Of a stretch of 64,000 nt of DNA, positions 61,432 through 64,000 are shown piece after piece. Every line of letters starts with the position of its first letter. The first letter of the stretch is position 1. Position numbers and translations under genes: made by a program. Where the stretch lies: NCBI GenBank assembly GCA_963708725.1, contig CAVPTL010000014.1:372001-436000 (forward strand), written 5' to 3'. Source of the DNA: CAVPTL01 sp963708725 (GTDB taxonomy: Bacteria; Actinomycetota; Thermoleophilia; Gaiellales; JAICJC01). The notes under the pieces are model-generated. The model did not search any database and was not told where the DNA came from. It worked only from the letters and a program-made list of their open reading frames with translations.

Positions 61432-62447
61432 GGCCACGTATCCGACATCGTGTAGCCCTCCGGAAACGGATCATCGGGGTCGACGAATACCTGATGGATC
61501 CCGGTGATCCACGCGCTACCGCGGATGGCGGGGAAAACCGCGACCCTCTCACCCACCCGCGTCTCGGCGACGATCCGCCCGTCGAAGGTCGTTCCCAGCG
61601 GCGAAGCGTGCGTCATCGTGTCACCCACCGACATCAGCCCCCGTGCGTGCAGGGTCGCAATCCGCGCGCTCAGGCCCGTGCCGGTGGCCGACCGGTCGAG
61701 CCGACCCGGTGAGATCACCACCGCGTTTCTGGTCGTGGCTCCCACCCCGTTCCACGGCGCCGCGATCTGAACGATGCTCACACCCGCGATCGCCGGGTTG
61801 TCGGGATGGGCACACTCAAGCTGCGCGCGAGCAGCGATGCGAATCCGCTCGCCCACATCGACCAGGTCGCGCGCCTCGGAGGGCTCGATGCCAAAGCCCA
61901 GCGCTGCGGCATCGGCGATCGCATACCACATCCCCCCGTAGGCGACATCGACCACCACGGTGCCAAGACCGGTCACCTCGATCGGAGTGTCGAGACTGTG
62001 GGCAAAGCTCGCGACGTTGGTGATTTCGACCGAGCTACAGCGGCCGTCCTCACAGCTCGCCCGGGCCTCGATCACGCCTCCGGGCGCCTCCAGCCGAAGC
62101 ACCGTCTCGGGCTCCTGCATCTCGACCATGCCGGTCTCGAGCAGCACCGTGGCGGTACAGATCGCGTTTGATCCCGACATCGCGGGATACTCGGTCGGCT
62201 CCATGATGATGAATCCCGCGGCGCAGCCGGGCACCCGGGACGGGACGATCAGATTGGCGTGCACCGCCACGCTGCCGCGTGGTTCGTGCAGGAGCAGCCG
62301 CCGCAGCCCGTCACCATCGCGGGCCAGCGTGGTCATCCGATCGAATACGGTGTCACCTTCGGGCGCCGGCACACCGCCGGTGACGACGTTCCCAATCTCG
62401 CCGCCCGCATGACAGCCCACCACAGTGATTGCCCGTTGAGTCCGCAC
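61425..62447 (-). CDS. Proline-racemase-family protein with Ser/Thr catalytic pair
   Basis: 340 residues of the proline racemase / hydroxyproline epimerase / trans-3-hydroxyproline dehydratase superfamily: GCHAGGE start (11-17), and the second motif DRSATGTG at 251-258. Canonical racemases use two cysteines. Here the first is Ser91 (AMSGSN) and the second Thr255. Known variants are Cys/Thr dehydratases and Ser/Cys epimerases; Ser/Thr is unusual. The nearby Cys97 in NAIC does not align with the canonical position. It should be a cytoplasmic amino-acid isomerase or dehydratase with unknown specificity. It is divergent from the SulP gene by 23 bases. Confidence 0.85.
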   Translation of the reverse strand: MRTQRAITVVGCHAGGEIGNVVTGGVPAPEGDTVFDRMTTLARDGDGLRRLLLHEPRGSVAVHANLIVPSRVPGCAAGFIIMEPTEYPAMSGSNAICTATVLLETGMVEMQEPETVLRLEAPGGVIEARASCEDGRCSSVEITNVASFAHSLDTPIEVTGLGTVVVDVAYGGMWYAIADAAALGFGIEPSEARDLVDVGERIRIAARAQLECAHPDNPAIAGVSIVQIAAPWNGVGATTRNAVVISPGRLDRSATGTGLSARIATLHARGLMSVGDTMTHASPLGTTFDGRIVAETRVGERVAVFPAIRGSAWITGIHQVFVDPDDPFPEGYTMSDTWPE

Positions 62448-62470
62448 CGGTGCCCGCGAGGATACCGAGC

Positions 62471-64000
62471 GTGAGCCTGCGGCTGCGCGAGCGAGTGCGA
62501 TCGGTCGCGCCGGATCGCGGCACCGTCAAGGAAGATGCACTCGCCGGGCTCCCGGTTGCGGTCGGCGGTGTCCCCGACGGCATGGCCGCCGCGGTGCTCG
62601 CCGGCGTGAACCCGGTGTATGGGCTGTATGCGAGCTTCGTCGGCCCGATCGCGGGCGGCCTTGGGTCGAGCACTCAGCTGATGGTGATCACCACCACCAG
62701 CGCCGCCGCCCTGACCGCGGGCTCGACGCTGAACGACGTCACCGCCGCCGACCGTCCCGAGGTGCTGGTGCTGCTGACGCTGATGGCCGGAGTGATGATG
62801 GTCGCAGCGGGAGTGCTCAAGCTCGGGCGCTATACCCGGTTCGTCTCGATCTCGGTCATGATCGGGTTTCTCACCGGGGTTGCCACCAACATCATCCTCG
62901 GCCAGCTCCCGAACCTCACGGGCGCGAGTGTCACCGGCTCGACCGCGGTGGCCAAGGCCTGGAATCTGATCACCCATCCTGGCCAGATCGAGCTGGCCTC
63001 GACGGCGGTCGGGCTGGCCGCGCTCGCGATCGTGGCATTCACAGCGCGCACGCGACTACGACCCTATGCGGCGGTGTTTGGGCTGGTGATACCCACGATC
63101 GCCACACTCGGAGTGGACAGCATCGCTCGCGTCCAGGACGACGGCAAGATCCCGACCGGCGTGCCGCTCCCCCACCTGCCCGACCTGTCGGTGTTCAGTC
63201 CCGACCTGCTCGCCGGAGCCGCGGCAATCGCCGTGCTCGTGCTGGTGCAGGGCGCCGGAGTCGCCGAGTCGGCACCCAACCCGAGTGGAAAACCGTCCCG
63301 AATCGACCGCGACTTCCTGGCCGCGGGTGCCGCCAACCTCGCCTCGGCGATCTTTCGTGGCCTGCCCGTGGGCGGCTCTGTCGGACAGACGGCGCTCAAC
63401 CTCGCTGCGGGGGCGCGTTCGCGCTGGGCGGCGATCTTCGCCGGCTTCTGGATGCTCGCGGTTCTCGTCGTCTTTTCGGGGATCGTGGGCAAAGTCGCGA
63501 TTCCGACTCTGGCCGGCATCCTGATCTACGCCGCCGTGCGTTCGATCCGGATCCCCGAGATCCAGGCGATCCTGCGTACCGGCTCGACCTCACAGGTCGC
63601 GATAGTGACCACGTATCTCTCGACGCTCTTCCTGCCGATCGCCGCCGCGGTCGGGATCGGGGTGGCGCTCTCACTCCTGCTCCAGCTCAATCGCGACGCA
63701 CTCGACCTCACCATCGTCGAGCTGGTGCCCGCCGGCGACACGTTCGAGGAGCGGCCCGCGCCCGACCGGTTGCCCAGCCATCAGGTCACCGTGCTTCACG
63801 TCTACGGCAGCCTGTTCTACGCCGGAGCGCGCACGCTCCAAGCGCACCTCCCCGACCCGGCCGGCGCCGAGGAGCCGGTGGTGGTATTGCGGTTGCGCGG
63901 ACGAAGCACGCTCGGCGCCACCGCGTTTCTCGTGCTGGGCTCCTACGCCGAGCGGCTACGCGCCGTCGGCGGACGCCTGTATCTCAGCGGCGTCGACCCG
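62471..64000 (+). CDS. SulP-family anion transporter with STAS domain (3' end cut by window)
   Basis: At least 510 residues. About ten to twelve helices run from residue 20 to about 410, with the SulP motif GVPDGMAAAVLAGVNPVYGLY near 31-51 (given here in part as AGVNPVYGLYASF). From about residue 430 a cytoplasmic STAS domain begins (VTVLHVYGSLFYAGARTL). SulP proteins carry sulfate, bicarbonate or other anions by symport; the substrate is not readable. GTG 62471, with AGGAT about 8 bases before, is chosen over in-frame GTG 62450. It runs off the window end, within STAS. Confidence 0.88.
   Translation, partial: MSLRLRERVRSVAPDRGTVKEDALAGLPVAVGGVPDGMAAAVLAGVNPVYGLYASFVGPIAGGLGSSTQLMVITTTSAAALTAGSTLNDVTAADRPEVLVLLTLMAGVMMVAAGVLKLGRYTRFVSISVMIGFLTGVATNIILGQLPNLTGASVTGSTAVAKAWNLITHPGQIELASTAVGLAALAIVAFTARTRLRPYAAVFGLVIPTIATLGVDSIARVQDDGKIPTGVPLPHLPDLSVFSPDLLAGAAAIAVLVLVQGAGVAESAPNPSGKPSRIDRDFLAAGAANLASAIFRGLPVGGSVGQTALNLAAGARSRWAAIFAGFWMLAVLVVFSGIVGKVAIPTLAGILIYAAVRSIRIPEIQAILRTGSTSQVAIVTTYLSTLFLPIAAAVGIGVALSLLLQLNRDALDLTIVELVPAGDTFEERPAPDRLPSHQVTVLHVYGSLFYAGARTLQAHLPDPAGAEEPVVVLRLRGRSTLGATAFLVLGSYAERLRAVGGRLYLSGVDP

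Overview
The window is one continuous stretch of high-GC, gene-dense bacterial chromosome. Many genes start with GTG, and many neighbours overlap by 4 bases (ATGA/GTGA) or 8 bases. I see no rRNA, tRNA, CRISPR array, phage structural module or transposase. The gene content points to Actinomycetota and most resembles the Thermoleophilia (Solirubrobacterales-like): a DipZ-type CcdA/thioredoxin fusion, a SpoIIM-RDD-DUF4129-DUF4350-MoxR-DUF58 cluster, a Tat-exported ferritin-like protein, a class III cyclase/ATPase signalling giant, and separate MprF-like halves. This placement is an inference from gene content; no rRNA or marker gene fixes it.

Region by region. (1) 1-7803, minus strand: a family-5 ABC importer (lipoprotein binding protein, two permeases, two ATPases) with two amidase-signature hydrolases interleaved among the transporter genes. 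Nearly every junction overlaps. A LacI-family regulator (7915-8961) is divergent, with a good promoter and a 10-bp operator-like palindrome between. (2) 9050-9841: Tat-exported ferritin-like protein, closed by a strong hairpin. (3) 9955-13757: IclR regulator, BKACE enzyme, fused L-carnitine dehydrogenase/thioesterase, HAD hydrolase; this reads as a carnitine-to-glycine-betaine operon. (4) 13840-21538: chemoreceptor, large membrane protein, MBL-fold hydrolase, LPG-synthase-type flippase, small membrane proteins, formylglycine-generating enzyme. (5) 21632-28199, minus strand: three tandem DUF5684-like proteins, then the DUF58/MoxR/DUF4350/DUF4129/RDD cluster, divergent from spoIIM. (6) 28227-33904: a six-gene overlapping chain (SpoIIM, acyl-CoA synthetase, CapA-like, MarC, BtuF-like, sulfotransferase). 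(7) 33922-42125: ECF sigma/zinc anti-sigma pair, a cyclase-ATPase-solute-binding fusion of 1181 residues, a secreted Cys/His protein, DipZ, and a second ECF sigma. (8) 42156-52196: MFS-cNMP fusion, PLP decarboxylase, XRE regulator, kelch lipoprotein with a SpoIIE phosphatase, LPG-synthase-like protein, M24 peptidase. (9) 52250-61160: MMPL transporter with a giant coiled coil, then GltD and GltB. (10) 61425-64000: proline-racemase-family enzyme with a Ser/Thr catalytic pair, and a SulP transporter that runs off the window.

The most unusual threads are these. A family of interspersed palindromes built on GTGCC-N-GGCAC often forms doublets with a conserved linker, and supplies the stop codons of five genes. 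The 35015-38560 protein fuses a nucleotide cyclase, a STAND-like ATPase and a whole peptide-binding-protein domain. The MMPL transporter carries about 260 residues of Gln-rich coiled coil. The racemase-family enzyme has replaced both canonical catalytic cysteines.
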